The notes under the pieces are model-generated. The model saw only the letters and a list, made by a program, of their open reading frames with translations. It searched no databases and was not told the DNA's origin. The position numbers were made by a program, and so were the translations under genes. DNA of 64,000 bases from Liopterus haemorrhoidalis (Eukaryota; Arthropoda; Insecta; Coleoptera; Dytiscidae): assembly GCA_963971575.1 (NCBI GenBank), contig OZ020616.1:24459120-24523119 (forward strand), written 5' to 3'. Of the stretch, positions 33,878-45,500 are shown one piece after another (the stretch's first letter is position 1; every line of letters starts with the position of its first letter).

Positions 33878-34919
33878 TTCTAGGTCTTTTGTAGTATATT
33901 AAATAATAAAAGTTAGGTAAATTTATAAATTTTCTTCGAAGAAAACTTCTAACAACCTAAATTATATTTTCTATAAGGTAAACTATCCTGGGGGGGGGGG
34001 AATGCCCCCTATGCCCCCCCCCTTGGCTACGTCTCTGTGACAGATGTTCAGTGTCGTACATTGGAAATATGTATTATTTAATTTTTTTCGTATATTTTGT
34101 TATTATTTACATATTTAGACTTTTATTTATATTCTGGGCGTAGATTTTATGGAGAAAATTCTTCATGTAATTTGTTTTTACGCAGTTATATATTTTTTAG
34201 GTTATCTGACATATGTATAAATATTTTTTGACGCTTGACAATTAACAGATCAAGAGAGAGGACTAATGTGAGGCCAAAAGACAGCCCAGCTGATTGTGCC
34301 CAAAGAAGAAGTTATTGATATAATTTTTAGACGTTTATATATACATATATTTTTAATTTTTTTTACAATAATTATTTAAATAAGAAACTTTAGTTGAAGA
34401 TATATTGTTTGTTTTATTGCTTTATTTAAACTTTTTGTCCAAATCTCTCTTTTTATATATAGTACATAATTTTTAAAATTTATATTTTTTTAACTTTTTC
34501 AAATTTCCCATTAAACTGAATTTATGTCGTATAAATAACGTAAGTGTATTATCTGCCTTGTTTATTTCAATATCTTATTAACATTTTTAAATTAAAAAAA
34601 AAATCACTTGCTAACCCAGTTTCTATGCCTATGCCCTAGTTCTAACTTATTTAAAATTTTCCGCTATACTGTATTTATCCAGTGTAAATCGTACTCGGTT
34701 CGCAGCGCTATCTACTTTTTTTTAATTTAAAATAGACCATAGAGTTGAAAAGAGTTAATTTTGTGAATTTAAATTGCACGTGTTCATTACAATTATTAAG
34801 ATGGACATAAAAAGTTCAACTACATATACAAATAAATAAAATACCAGGTCTACAAGTATGAAATGCGGATTTTATTTAAAATAAAACACGTGAAACTCAA
34901 AAGAACAGTAAAAGTTTAT

Positions 34920-35966
34920 TTATTCAAAGTATGCTCCATTAGAAGTTATACATTTTTCCCATATTTCAGGCAATTTGTGAATACCTCGCCAGTAGAACTC
35001 TTCCCCTTTCCCCGCAAACCATTCATCTAGCCATTTTTTCACATTTTCATATGAACAAAAGTGCTGCTCGGCAAGTGCGTGACCCATCGATGCGAACAAG
35101 TGGTAATCTGAAGGGGCCAAGTCTGGTGAGTAAGCGGTATGGGGTAGCACTTCCCACTTGAGTGCCTCCAATGTGTTGCAAACTGCTTTTGCCTTATGTG
35201 ATGAAGCGTTATCGTGAAGAATGATTACTTTGTGCTGTCTTCTTTCGTATTCTGGTCGTTTTATGAGCAGCGAATGGTTCAATTCGATCAGTTGTTGTTG
35301 TTTGCTTTGGGTATTTACTGTTTCACCAGTTTTTAACAATTCATAATAGACCACACCCTTTTGGTCCCACCAAGTACAAAGCATTTTCTTTTTGCCAAAG
35401 CGATTCGGTCTTGCAGTTGATGTGGATGGTGAGCCTGGGTTCACCACTGATTTTATGCGTTTGGGATTTTCAAAATAAATCTATTTTTCATCGCCAGTAA
35501 TGATACGATGCAAAATTTTACAAGTGTTTTTGCGTTTTTCCATCTGCCTCTCATTCAATGCATGTGGGTAACCTAACCTAACCTAACCTAACCTAACCCA
35601 TCTGCCGACTTTCTGGATCTTACCCATCTCTCGTAGGCGATTGGAAACATTTTGTTGACTAACGCCTAACTGCTCTGCTAGTTGTTTTTGTGATTGACTA
35701 TCGTCTTCCTGTAGCAATGTTTCCAATTTTGTATCTTCATATTTTTTTCGAGGTTTTCCGTGTTCTTTGTCTGTAAGATCAAGGTCACCATTTTTGAAAC
35801 GACGAAACCATCGTCCACATGTATCTTGCGATGGAACATATTCACCATAAGCTTCTCGAAGCAGTCGGTATGATTCAGCAGCAGTTTTTTTTTTCAAATG
35901 AAAACATAACAGTAGTTCTGTCCGCGAATGCTCCTTATTTGGCACAAAATTTGACATTTTTAACAT
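34920..35966 (-). pseudogene. Mariner transposase, disrupted
   Basis: The N-terminal part (35966 to about 35600) has the paired helix-turn-helix region, with RWFRRFKNGD and the downstream LGVSQQNVSNRL. The catalytic part has TGDEK near 35495, HDNASSHK near 35210 and SPDLAPSDYHLF near 35125, the D,D34D pattern. Three lesions are seen: a run of TAACC repeats at 35569-35598 inside the coding frame; a stop directly after TGDEK near 35480; and missing residues between KNTCK and HRI near 35515. The product would therefore be inactive. Confidence 0.85.
35569..35598 (-). repeat. Interstitial telomere-like repeat (TTAGG)n inside mariner
   Basis: About six TAACC units, TTAGG-type on the other strand, lie between the codons for GRW and HALNERQ of the transposase. 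The coding sequence resumes on both sides with little or no loss. TTAGG is the usual insect telomere repeat. Confidence 0.85.
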
Positions 35967-36213
35967 AATAAAACAAAACTATATGATCACTTTTCAAATT
36001 ATAACCTATACGCATTTGACACTTAATGATAACTTAACAAAACACCATATGTGTTGAAACTTTGAACTATAAACTCTGTTTGCGCACAAGTTTGAAAAAA
36101 ATCCGCATTTCATACTTGTAGACCTGGTAAAATCTTATAAAACATAGAAATGTTACATTTCATGACTAGAGCCCTGTAAATTGGCGGATATCCGCAATTT
36201 TTCTGCGCGGTGA

Positions 36214-36455
36214 AGAAGTTCATAATGTTCATAACACCAGGCCATTTGTCGAGCTTTCGGGCCTGATGATCCCGTGTACGCTGAATCATGCAAGAGAAGT
36301 TCACAATGGTCCCAACGCCTGGCCATATCGAGATTTCGAGCCTGATGATCCGGCATACCCTTAATCACACATAGGAAGTTCATGATGTTCACAATTCCTC
36401 ATCATGCCGAAATTTCGGGCCTGAAGGTCTAGCGTACCCTGAATCATTTCAGGGT
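36214..36455. repeat. Minisatellite, three units of 79-82 bp
   Basis: Units begin with 'gaagttca' at 36214, 36296 and 36375. Each contains a 'ccaggccat' or similar block, 'tttcgggcctgatgat' or 'tttcgagcctgatgat', and a final 'gaatcat' or 'taatcac'. A hAT-like terminus 'tagagccctg' lies just before, near 36167. Short frames across it are repeat artefacts. Confidence 0.8.
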
Positions 36456-36470
36456 ACGCTAGACCTTCAG
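36421..36470. repeat. Perfect 23-bp hairpin ending the minisatellite
   Basis: Arms 36421-36443 and 36448-36470 are perfect inverses around a TCAT loop. The left arm is part of the third minisatellite unit, so the right arm looks like a fold-back copy of it. Confidence 0.9.
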
Positions 36471-37130
36471 AGACCAGGGAGGAGACAGTTCAGAGAAGCC
36501 GATTGTGGGAATAGGTGTATCTGCTATCTCTTTTCTCCCACTTAAATTCCTACCCATGTGTTTGCCGTGCGTTGAGACCAGTAACGTAACGCCGAGAACA
36601 GGGTCCTGGTCGGTTGAAGGAGGCTGCTGCCCGCGGACAGTATGATCTCAACACGCCTTATTTGGCGTCAGATTTGGCAAAAACGGGAGGCTGAGCCTGG
36701 TCAGCTCAGTCAATCGGCTGGTGTCGCCGTTCATGGATAGAGTCACTACTGTGTCTTGGGTGCCAGGGTAATGATGTGCCACAAGTATTCGAGGATCTGT
36801 GTGAGCGAATAGATCTCGCAAGGTTCCAGAGTTAGCAACCTCTGGTTCTCGAGCGGGTAGACTAGCCCGTGACGGCTTCCCCCGATGCTATATCACCCTG
36901 TCTTGCCTGGCGCAATGATCCAGTTTGCGGCCAACGTCCCCAGTGTGGACTCCCTGGTAAGTGAGTTTGGCAGGTTGATGAAACCTTTTATACGGGTATG
37001 GGGAGTACCCGGAGTATTGAAACTTTTTTAAATTCCGTCATAGTTGAGAGCAAGCTCCGTAAAAAATCAAAGAGGAGTCGTCGTAATTCTCAGTCATCCG
37101 ATGAGGGATATTTAATTATTTAAATTTAGT
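36471..37130. other. G+C-richer unassigned block
   Basis: Base composition is clearly richer in G+C than the surroundings. Near 37015-37110 one frame reads SKLRKKSKRSRRN and SSDEG, a basic stretch like the start of some LINE or gag proteins, but stops interrupt it elsewhere. It may be the 5' part of a retrotransposon or old gene sequence. No identity is claimed. Confidence 0.3.
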
Positions 37131-37800
37131 TTATGTATATCGAATAAAAATGATTATCAAAAATCTGTTGATTTTGATATGAATATAGAAAAAAAAAAAA
37201 TGTCTTAGACATCCAGCATTCTGTTCACTTCTTACACTTATTAAATACCTACAAAACCCTGAAATGTGTGAAAATTCACACTTCCCATCAATTTTGAGCA
37301 TCTGGTTACAACAAAACACCTTTTATTTGTCTCAGTACAGTAAATTTATAATTTTTGCTAGAGGCTATTCCAAACAATTAGGCGGAACCAGTGATGGCAT
37401 CACACCGGTTCGCGCGAACCGTTTCTTAAAATTATTGAAACCTTAGGGAACCGGTTGTTAGAATTATTAAATATAAATGAATCACTCTGACTTCAGTTTT
37501 GAATCGTGCGCCGTGCCCTGCAGTGTTGCAAATGTAATATTTATTTTATAGGTTATTAATAATATTTTAATATATAAATTTAAATGAAACTTAACCTTAA
37601 ATATTCAAACCGCTGACAAAGGAGGTTATTAAATTAGAGAGAGAAAGAGCGATGTGACAGCGCAGACGCAAACTTAAGAACGTAAAAATTGCTGCTTTAG
37701 TTTGCTTAATAGGGGAAGCAATGTTGCCAATCAAACCCTGGGGTCTGTCGGCTTCTTCAAAGGCTTGCGCTACTTTGTATAATCCAGTGACTTTAGTTCA
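37131..37800. other. Intergenic stretch with a hAT-type end
   Basis: 'cagtgatggcatcacaccgg' near 37390 resembles a hAT left terminus followed by 'gttcgcgcgaacc'. No partner was found. Nothing else was recognised. Confidence 0.35.
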
Positions 37801-37808
37801 GTTCACAC

Positions 37809-38366
37809 CAGTGATGGGCGCGTAGAATACATGATGTAGACTAATATAGATTTTACGCGTAAACATGTCAACCGAATATTCCTTTGTTTACGTGTCGAAT
37901 GTAGAATGTAAACTGTACATGCGCAGTACGTTTAAATGTAATATTTGAAATAATAGAATGGTAATAGTTTAAATAGTTTACTTTAATATTTATTTTTATT
38001 TCAATTTTATGTAGTTCTAATTACATATATTGTTTCCAAAAATGTTATCTCACAAATCGTATGTTGTTATAGACAATATAAATTACTTGGTTTCTGTCTG
38101 TATGAACTACCAAAGTAAAATTAAAATTAAAAGTTAGTAGTTGTTTTAATCAGGAAGCTGTCCAAAATATTAAATTTGAGTTCTTTACTGCCTGTTCTGC
38201 TTAAAACTGGCGGTATTTTATTTTTTTAAAGGTTACATAACCTCATTTTTCATTATTCTACGCTAGATTCTACGTGTCTACACAGTCTACACTTCTCTAC
38301 GCTGTCTACGGTAAATTTACACGTAGACGTAAAAAATTCAAGTTTACGCGTAGACGCCCATCTCTG
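37809..38366. mobile_element. hAT-type element (558 bp)
   Basis: CAGTGATGGGCGCGTAGA at the left pairs with CAGAGATGGGCGTCTACG, inverted, at the right. The 8-bp duplication is GTTCACAC (37801-37808 and 38367-38374). The terminal 40-60 bp contain repeated 'tacgcgta' and 'gtctacg' motifs. There is no transposase. The same left end occurs alone at 12844. Confidence 0.85.
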
Positions 38367-38374
38367 GTTCACAC

Positions 38375-39970
38375 CTATCTGGAAAGCACCTATTTTTGGA
38401 GTTTGTAATCGTGTAAGCGCGGTAAATTCGAAAACGACCTCTCTTCTTATTTTTATAACTGACGCAGATCGAACTTCTGTCACGCAGTCGCTAGACTTTT
38501 GGTTCTGACAAGTGTAATCGCTGATCTAAAAGTAATAACTTCTTTCATGGTAGTTGTTCTCAAGTGTTTTTGTGATTATTAACAAACCTAGCCATTTTTG
38601 TTAAAAAATTTGTGTATTTTAATGTATGTATAAATTGATGGCATTCGTGAACGACGCAAGAATATAATATGCCTTTAGCTAACTCTTCAGAACCATGGAA
38701 AATTCATCCTCGCGCAGATATAGAGGTAGATATTGAACATGTTATTGGTTATAAATATATGTTACTTCTGAATTAGCGCAATTCCAGTCGCCTCTACTCG
38801 GCTAATAGCAACACCGTTATGTTTACCAACAATATATTAGCACTGGTTTGATTATTTTTTTAAAATTTGTTAATTATGTTATTGGAATATAAGTTACTTC
38901 TGATTTTTACAGCGTACGGCGTCTCCCGGTCCATAACAGGTGTAAGAATTGTTTCTGTACGTAAAAAAAAACAAATCACTATCTCTTATGAGTGACAAAT
39001 TTGGTGCACAATTGTTGCATGTCAATTACCTCTGTCACTTTCTTACACAAACAGTACGATACATTTAGCAACTCGAATATTAGGTAACCAAATTATAGTC
39101 AGTGCAGTTCTACACGAACTATTAAAACTCATTAAGGTAAAATCAGTTTATTCATCGAAATAACCTCACATTAATGACACTTCTAAAGAAATAACAATTT
39201 ATGGTAAAAATGCAATTGCTGTTAAATGAGCTGTATGTGACTTTATAGTGAAAGTTTGCGAGGGTAGTCTGTGGAGTTTCAGGAAGTAGGTTCAGTCTGA
39301 ACTCTACTTTAGATTTTTTTTCCCGATACTGTTAAATTTATGTATGACAGTTCTCTATGTAGCACAGGGACACAGGCCAATTCCCGCTTACTCTACTTAT
39401 AAATTCTTAGTTTTCTATACTGTATTTATCTATGATAACTAACTATTTTTGATGAAACAGGAGTACGTTGGGAACTCTCTTTGGATAGAGCTTTTGAAAA
39501 GAAACAGATTTTACATAAATATTTTTAATGCCTTTTACAGTTTACAAAAAATTGTATTTTCTATTATGACTTGAAAGTAAAGTATTTTTATTTACTGGAG
39601 GTGGGTTCGGGAAGCAAGCTCGTAGTGCTCCGAGTCACTCTGTTTATCTCCAGAGCGTTCGTGAAAAGGCCTAAAAGCGTTTCCTCGAGCAGTTTGGAGT
39701 TAGCACCTTAGATAACTTAGTGTTCAAAGTGCCTTCCATTTTGATTTAAACACTTTTGCATCGTTATTCTTGAGCTATCTGTAGCTCAGAGTATAATAAA
39801 AAACTAAATAATTAAAAATATTTCACCTTCAGGAAAGTACGACTTGACAGTTCGAGTGTTCCCTCTAACTTGATACATTCTGTGGAGTAAGGTCAAAGAA
39901 AATTTTGGTGTTTGTAGATAATAATAATATCTATTTTATATGGTTTTAATACATAATAGTCTCATTAGCT
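38375..39970. other. Intergenic stretch, no feature recognised
   Basis: No gene, paired repeat end or RNA motif could be supported over this 1.6-kb stretch. A few ATG-led short frames near 38670 end quickly. Confidence 0.4.
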
Positions 39971-39975
39971 TGGGT

Positions 39976-40062
39976 ACGTGTGTGTGTGTGTGTGTGTGCG
40001 TGCGTGGGTGCGTGCGTGCGTGCGTACGTGCGTGCGTGCTTGCGTGCGTGCGTGCGTGTGTG
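39976..40062. repeat. GT/GCGT microsatellite
   Basis: A GTGTGT run changes into GCGT tetranucleotide repeats with minor interruptions, then returns to GTGT. Confidence 0.9.
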
Positions 40063-40369
40063 AATTTTCCCACATATCAGGGTTTCATATGTATTTAGTA
40101 AGAGGTTACCAGAAACCTGTTAGAACAATATTTTTTCTATGATCACATCAAATTTCAAATTTATGAACGTTTTTCTCACTATTATCAGTTTGATATTTGA
40201 TTTATTCATATTCGATATCTTAAAATCTAAAAATTATAAAATAATTCATTAAAATGTATTGCACGGATTTACAGGATATTTGTCTGCCAAATGAATTAGG
40301 TGGTATGAAAATGCTGCAGTACTGTTTGCATATCGCCTAATACCACTAGCAGAGGCGTAACTGGAACTC

Positions 40370-41560
40370 ATGGGTAGAGCCCTGCGCGGATACATTTTGC
40401 TGTATCCGCATCCGCACATCCAGGATCCGCATCCGCAGGTTTTGTAAATTAAAAATCTGCATCCGATCCGCATCCACAAAAATATCCGCGCAACAACATT
40501 TGCTGTCAGTTTGGAAATAACTTCGAAATGTTTCGCCATATTTTGCATATCGTTGCTCTAAAAACTACTACATTTTTTTGGATTTTATCACATTACATAT
40601 TACTGGGCCCAGAAAAATATTTTCTATCTAATGTCGGTGACTGTTGTGGTGTAAACAGACTTTGGCGTATCCGTGTGAACCAATGCTATGATAATATTAT
40701 AAATGTATTGTCAATATACAACATAAAAAAATGAATTTTCCCTGTTAGTTACGTATTACAAAATGAGACATAATAATACAAACATAGCCCAAAACTGTAT
40801 AGCCTTTTTAGGGTTTTGTAGGTATGACCAAAAAACCCTTATACCGTCATTTTGTCGTCTGTCTGTCTGTCTGCCTGTCTGTCTGTCTGTCTGTCTGTTC
40901 GGTAAAAATTGTAGCCATACGGCTAAACCTAGAGAGTTGAAATTTGGCATGCTTATACAACTCTTTGACCCGCACATAGGAAAAATACTAAAACATCTAA
41001 AAAACATATCCCTCTAAAAATATAAACAAATATGTGCTCATCGAAAAAAAAAATATTTTTTTTAAATTCTGAGTAGGGTATCAAATGAAAGCCCTTAGTA
41101 CGTGGATTAACGATCAAAATTTTATTTTTGCAAAATAAATTATTTTGATGCGATTTTTGCCAAAATTGAGCAAAAAAATTTTTGTCCCACACCCTGTAGC
41201 CCAGATGGTTTAAACTAAAAATCTGAAAAAATTCTAAGTAATGTACATTGGTGTGAACCGGAATACTACAGCAGGAATTTTTGATCAGATTATGTTTTCG
41301 GAAAATAACGCATTTTTTGTGTTTTTAACTAGAATATGTGAAATATTTAATTCGCTATGTAACACACCATATAAGTAACTCTGGTAGCTCAGTTGGTTTT
41401 GTGATGCACTTTGTAATTTGCAGTGCGAACGTTGCAGAGTTCGAATCCTGTTAATTTTATTTTTTTCTGTTTTTTTTTTTGCATTTTTGACAAAATTCCA
41501 GTTATATTTTGGTAAATGTTGCATTTATTTTTTAAAAGCGTAAATTTAATAACCAGTGGG
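40370..41560. repeat. Dispersed repeat region with hAT end, TCTG run and tRNA-like motif
   Basis: 'tagagccctgcgcgg' near 40375 begins a block of 'atccgcatccgca' repeats like other hAT termini here. A TCTG microsatellite spans 40857-40900. The flanking 'aaaacccttataccgtc' and 'gagttgaaatttggcatgc' also occur around 18390-18890. Open frames on either strand are short and unconvincing. Confidence 0.45.
41376..41453 (+). ncRNA. tRNA-like sequence, degenerate
   Basis: 'ggtagctcagttggttt' matches box A and a D-arm, and 'gagttcgaatcctg' matches box B and a T-arm, at tRNA-like spacing. The acceptor ends do not pair. It may be a tRNA pseudogene or a SINE head. Confidence 0.3.
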
Positions 41561-42417
41561 AAGTGTTGAAATTATAATTTAATTCTGTTTGACGAAATCA
41601 GAGGGCGGGACTTATGATATAAGCAACCAATGGAAGCCATAGGCGCAATTTTAAAAATCTTACTGAACCTTGCTGTATAAATAAAATACTGCACATATTT
41701 AGAAACTTAAATAATGGTATTAGGCATTCGAATTAAAATTCATAAAAAAATATTTTGACATAAAATTTGTTTTGGCATTCCAAATAATCATCATTCAGTT
41801 ACTAAATACCTGCAAAACCCAGAAATGTGTGAAGATTCACACTTCACATAATTTTTTACAATATAACCAAGTTTCTAAAAGTCAGTAATACACTATAAAA
41901 ATCATCAAAATAACCAGATCTAGTTTGTTCTTACAAAAGTGAACTGCTTATAGAATTGGAAATACAGAAAGCAATTTATCCTAGTGACTATCAAGAGGAT
42001 AATATTATCCCATTGATAGTTATTTTCATAGATAACAGCAAGGCGGAAATACCGGGCCTAACATAAATAATAAAAATGTTATATTACATTAACGGCTAGT
42101 TTTAGTATTACATTAATCTTTAGTTAAGTCTCTGGTTAGTGGTTCCCGTGGAAACTTATGGTAATTATTAATAAACAGTATCTTCGTTTTTGTCTAGTTC
42201 CAAGGGCCCCAATCGCAAATATCCATCGTTGCTGTGCGCCAAAAATTTTAACTTTGACAAAGAGCCCCAAATCTACATAATAAATATGTTATTATACAGG
42301 CAAAAATCTCAATCAGTTTTTATTTAGCATATGTAGCTCTAATTCAGCAGAACGTCAGCGATGGCATACCTTGCATACCCCTATTTATGCCACTGACCAC
42401 TAGTATTGACACTAAGC
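41561..42417. other. Intergenic stretch with repeat fragments
   Basis: 'gatctagtttgttcttacaa' near 41918 matches repeat ends inside the hAT at 61644-62919. 'ggaaataccgggcctaa' near 42047 matches the right end of the MITE at 30608-30866. 'gttgctgtgcgccaaaaatt' near 42229 matches the 3' terminus of the LINE that ends near 51990. Confidence 0.45.
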
Positions 42418-42422
42418 CTATT

Positions 42423-42568
42423 TGTAATGACTTTGAATACACTAGTTTCAAATAATTACTACAAAGTTGATAACATAACTTTATAACAATGACATAATTT
42501 TAATTATACACCATCAAAACTGACATTTCTAACCGATTGTTTTACCATCCATGGCTTACTTCATTCCA
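42423..42568 (-). repeat. 3' LTR (146 bp)
   Basis: Identical to 46854-46999. The last codons and stop of the pol frame (42561-42568) lie inside this LTR. Confidence 0.95.
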
Positions 42569-42590
42569 TGCTTTTTCTTTTTCTTTCTTG
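42569..42590 (-). promoter_or_regulatory. Polypurine tract of the gypsy-type element
   Basis: On the minus strand an A/G run (AAGAAAGAAAAAGAAAAAG) precedes the 3' LTR directly. It also encodes the basic C-terminus of integrase (ERKRKS), so the priming site for plus-strand DNA is embedded in the gene. Confidence 0.75.
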
Positions 42591-45500
42591 AATTTTCTTT
42601 TCTATCATACCTTCCGGCGCAGGGTATCTTCGTACTGGCTTCGAAGCTCTAGAAGATCTTCGAAGGCCTTCTCTGACACCAATCGCCTCTTGTATTGTCT
42701 CATTTGTATCAATCGCCTCTTGTGTCGTCTCATTTGCATTATTAGCTGCATTCTTTGCTTCTTTCACGTTCATAGTTTCTCCACTCGTGGCTATTCCCGA
42801 AAATGGCATCACCGGTATACGGCGACGTAGGAATCGACGATTCCTTCTGAATATTCTTCCCGCTGGAGTTTTTATTAAGTAGTCTCTGTTCGAACCAACT
42901 TCCACGATAACCCCTGGTGTAGCCCAACATTTCGTTTCGGGGTGTTGGACCAAGACGTGATCCCCTACTTTAAACTCAAATAACTCGTGAGTATTTTTGT
43001 TGAAATGTTGTACCCGTAAATCTTTCGCTCGCCTCGATCTTTTTTCTAATATATCGGAGGCTTTTTGCCATTCAAGAGCGAATGACCTTCGATGCGCTGG
43101 TAAGCAATCTCGCACAGGTCTTCCAAAAACGGCCTGAGCGGGGGACATTCCACCTTCACGGGGTGCATTTCGAAATAACAGCAAGGCTTTTGCGAATTTA
43201 TCTTCATCAAATGACCCTGCGGTCCAAGAACCTTCAATTAATTTCTTCATGGACTTGACTGCCGCTTCTGCCTGACCATTTGACTGTGAAAAATAGGGTG
43301 ATGATAATCCTGACTCTACACCCCAATTCTTCAAAAATATTTTCATCTCTGCTGATGTGAATTGCCGCCCATTATCAGACCATAATTTAACTGGTGTTCC
43401 CACGCCTGTAAAGAATTCTCGTAGAGTTTTTATTATTTTCGCACTAGTCGTGTTTGTGTTCTGAAATGGTACAACATGTGGCCAGCCACTAAATTTATCC
43501 ACCAAAATAAGAAAATCTCTACCTCTTACTTGCCCTAAATCAATACAAACTTGTTCAAAAGGTCGCGTAGCTTCAGCGTGGCATTTTAAGGGCTCTCTAG
43601 GCAATGAAGGCAGTTTCTCGGTACATTTAATGCAGCTTCTTGCGATATTTTCGACATCATTATCCATATTTGGCCAATATACGGATAATCTAGCTCGTTG
43701 ACGAAGTTTAGTTGCTCCTTGGTGCATCTCTGCCAAATCATGTAAAATATCTACCCGCAACAGCTTCGGTACCACAATTCGAGCTCCACATAAAATCATA
43801 CCATCGTGATTGTCGATCGACAATTTCTCTCGTATGTTCCAGAATGGCCTTAACTCTTATGGTAAGTTGCATTTTTCTGTCGGAAAACCATTCATTATTA
43901 ACTTTCGCAGGTTAACCATAACCGGATCGACTGCGGCTGCCATTTTAACTCGCTCCAAGACAGGATCAATCACGTTATCATTAGATCCTTCAATTGCACA
44001 TATTAAAGCCGTTCGCGCTCTGAAAGTAGATGGACTTTCAGCAAGTTCATCTGTAGTTTTAGGTTTGTCGACTGGAGCTCTTGATAAAGCGTCAGCATCT
44101 GTGTTCTGTTTTCCTGGAACCCAACGAGTTGTAAAACAATACCTTTGCATTTTTATTCTTAACCTCAATAAACGAGGGTTGTCTAGACGATCCAAGCTGT
44201 AATCGTTTAAGATTGGAACTAATGGCTTATGATCAGTCACTAGCTCAAATGACGGAAGTCCCTCAAGGAAGTGGCGACATTTTGCCATCGCCCATGCAGC
44301 AGCCAAACACTCTAGTTCGATCATCGCATATCTGGTTTCAGCATCTGATAAAAATCTGGAGCCCGCCTGAATCGTACACCATCGATTCTGATTGCTGAGT
44401 TGTTTTAAGACGAACCCTAATCCGTGCAATCGGGAGGCATCGACATGCAGTGTTGTGGGTTTCGTTGGGCTGTAAAATGAAAGATCAGTACAGTTAGACA
44501 ATTTTAGTGTTGCTTCTTTGAATGCTTCGTGATGTTGTGGTGTCCATAACCATCTAACGTTTTTCTTCAACAGTGGGGCTAACGGTTTCAATGCTTCCGA
44601 TATTTCATCTGAAAAATTTCCCACTTGTTGACAAAGTCCGAAGAATGCTCTCATTTCTGTTATGTTTGTAGGTGCTGGGAACTCTCGAATAGACTTCGTC
44701 AGCATCGGATCTGGCTTATACCCGTTTTTGTCAATTACGTACCCACCAAACACCGCTTGGTTGTGCAAACTTAACTTTCTTTCTATTTAAAGCAATGCCG
44801 TGTTCTGCTGCACGCGCGAACAGTTTTCGTACTAATTTAATATGTTCATCGAACTCTTTGGAAAAAACCACAACGTCCTCTACAATTCTGCGACTGGATG
44901 GGAAATCATCGAATACTTCTGCTAGGCGACGACCATATTCATCCCCGGCGTGAACAATACCAAATGGCAGTCGTAGATAACGCCATCGTCCAAATGGTGT
45001 GCTGAATGTGGTTAATAACGATGACTCCTCATCTAGTTCTACTTGATGATATCCTTTCAGGGCATCGATTGTTGTGAAATATTTCATTCCTGCAGGGATA
45101 GTTCGTACTGCCTGGAAAGGTGTTACCAAACTAAATCTCGGTCTGATGATGACCTTGTTCAGCGCTCGGAAGTCAACACATAGTCGTATTGCACCACACT
45201 TCTTTGGTACGATAACTATTGGATGCACCCATTCAGTAGGTTCAATAACTTTTGTGATAATGCCCTGTTGCTCCAACAACTCTAGTTCTTCTTTCAATTT
45301 TGGAAGCAGTGGTTCCGATACAGGTCTTGACCGTCTGATGGCCATCGGTATAACACCTTCTTTAATGACTATGTGATGCTTCTCACCATGCATTGGTCTG
45401 CATTCACCATCAAAAATTTCCGGATGTTCCTTCATAAGTTGTCTGAGGTCCGGTTCTATTATTTCAAGCTCATCATTATTCTCCACTTGACAAATATCGA

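Larger units (their letters stand above)
32730..34037. mobile_element. hAT-type element (1,308 bp) containing another hAT
   Basis: The ends CAGGGACGTAGCCAGG and the inverse of CAGAGACGTAGCCAAG carry an 8-bp duplication TGACAGAT (32722-32729 and 34038-34045). Without the inner element it is about 260 bp, so it is itself a MITE. A G run near 33990 lies inside the right end. Confidence 0.85.
32604..34739 (-). mobile_element. TA-flanked element with TGGTCTATTTC ends, copy 3, split by a hAT
   Basis: The ends TGGTCTATTTC and its inverse are flanked by TA (32602-32603 and 34740-34741). The interior is the inverse of 30102-31199. Its left part is interrupted by the hAT at 32730-34037. Apart from that it is about 830 bp with no coding sequence. 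Confidence 0.75.
34844..36127 (-). mobile_element. Mariner transposon (1,284 bp)
   Basis: The ends CCAGGTCTACAAGTATGAAA and its inverse pair over about 30 bp and are flanked by TA (34842-34843 and 36128-36129). Length and single minus-strand gene are typical of mariner. It is inactivated by lesions in the transposase. Confidence 0.9.

Noticed and set aside
35569..35598. A true chromosome end
   Set aside because: Only about six units, embedded in a mariner gene with unique sequence on both sides.
36110..36392. Two overlapping minus-strand frames
   Set aside because: They are translations of the 80-bp minisatellite.
40249..40548. 99-aa minus-strand protein
   Set aside because: It is translated from hAT-type 'atccgcatccgca' terminal repeats.
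41376..41453. Functional tRNA gene
   Set aside because: Box A and box B are present but the acceptor stem does not pair.
44731..44768. Programmed frameshift between two gypsy frames
   Set aside because: The break lies between reverse transcriptase and RNase H, not at a gag-pol junction, and no slippery site was recognised.
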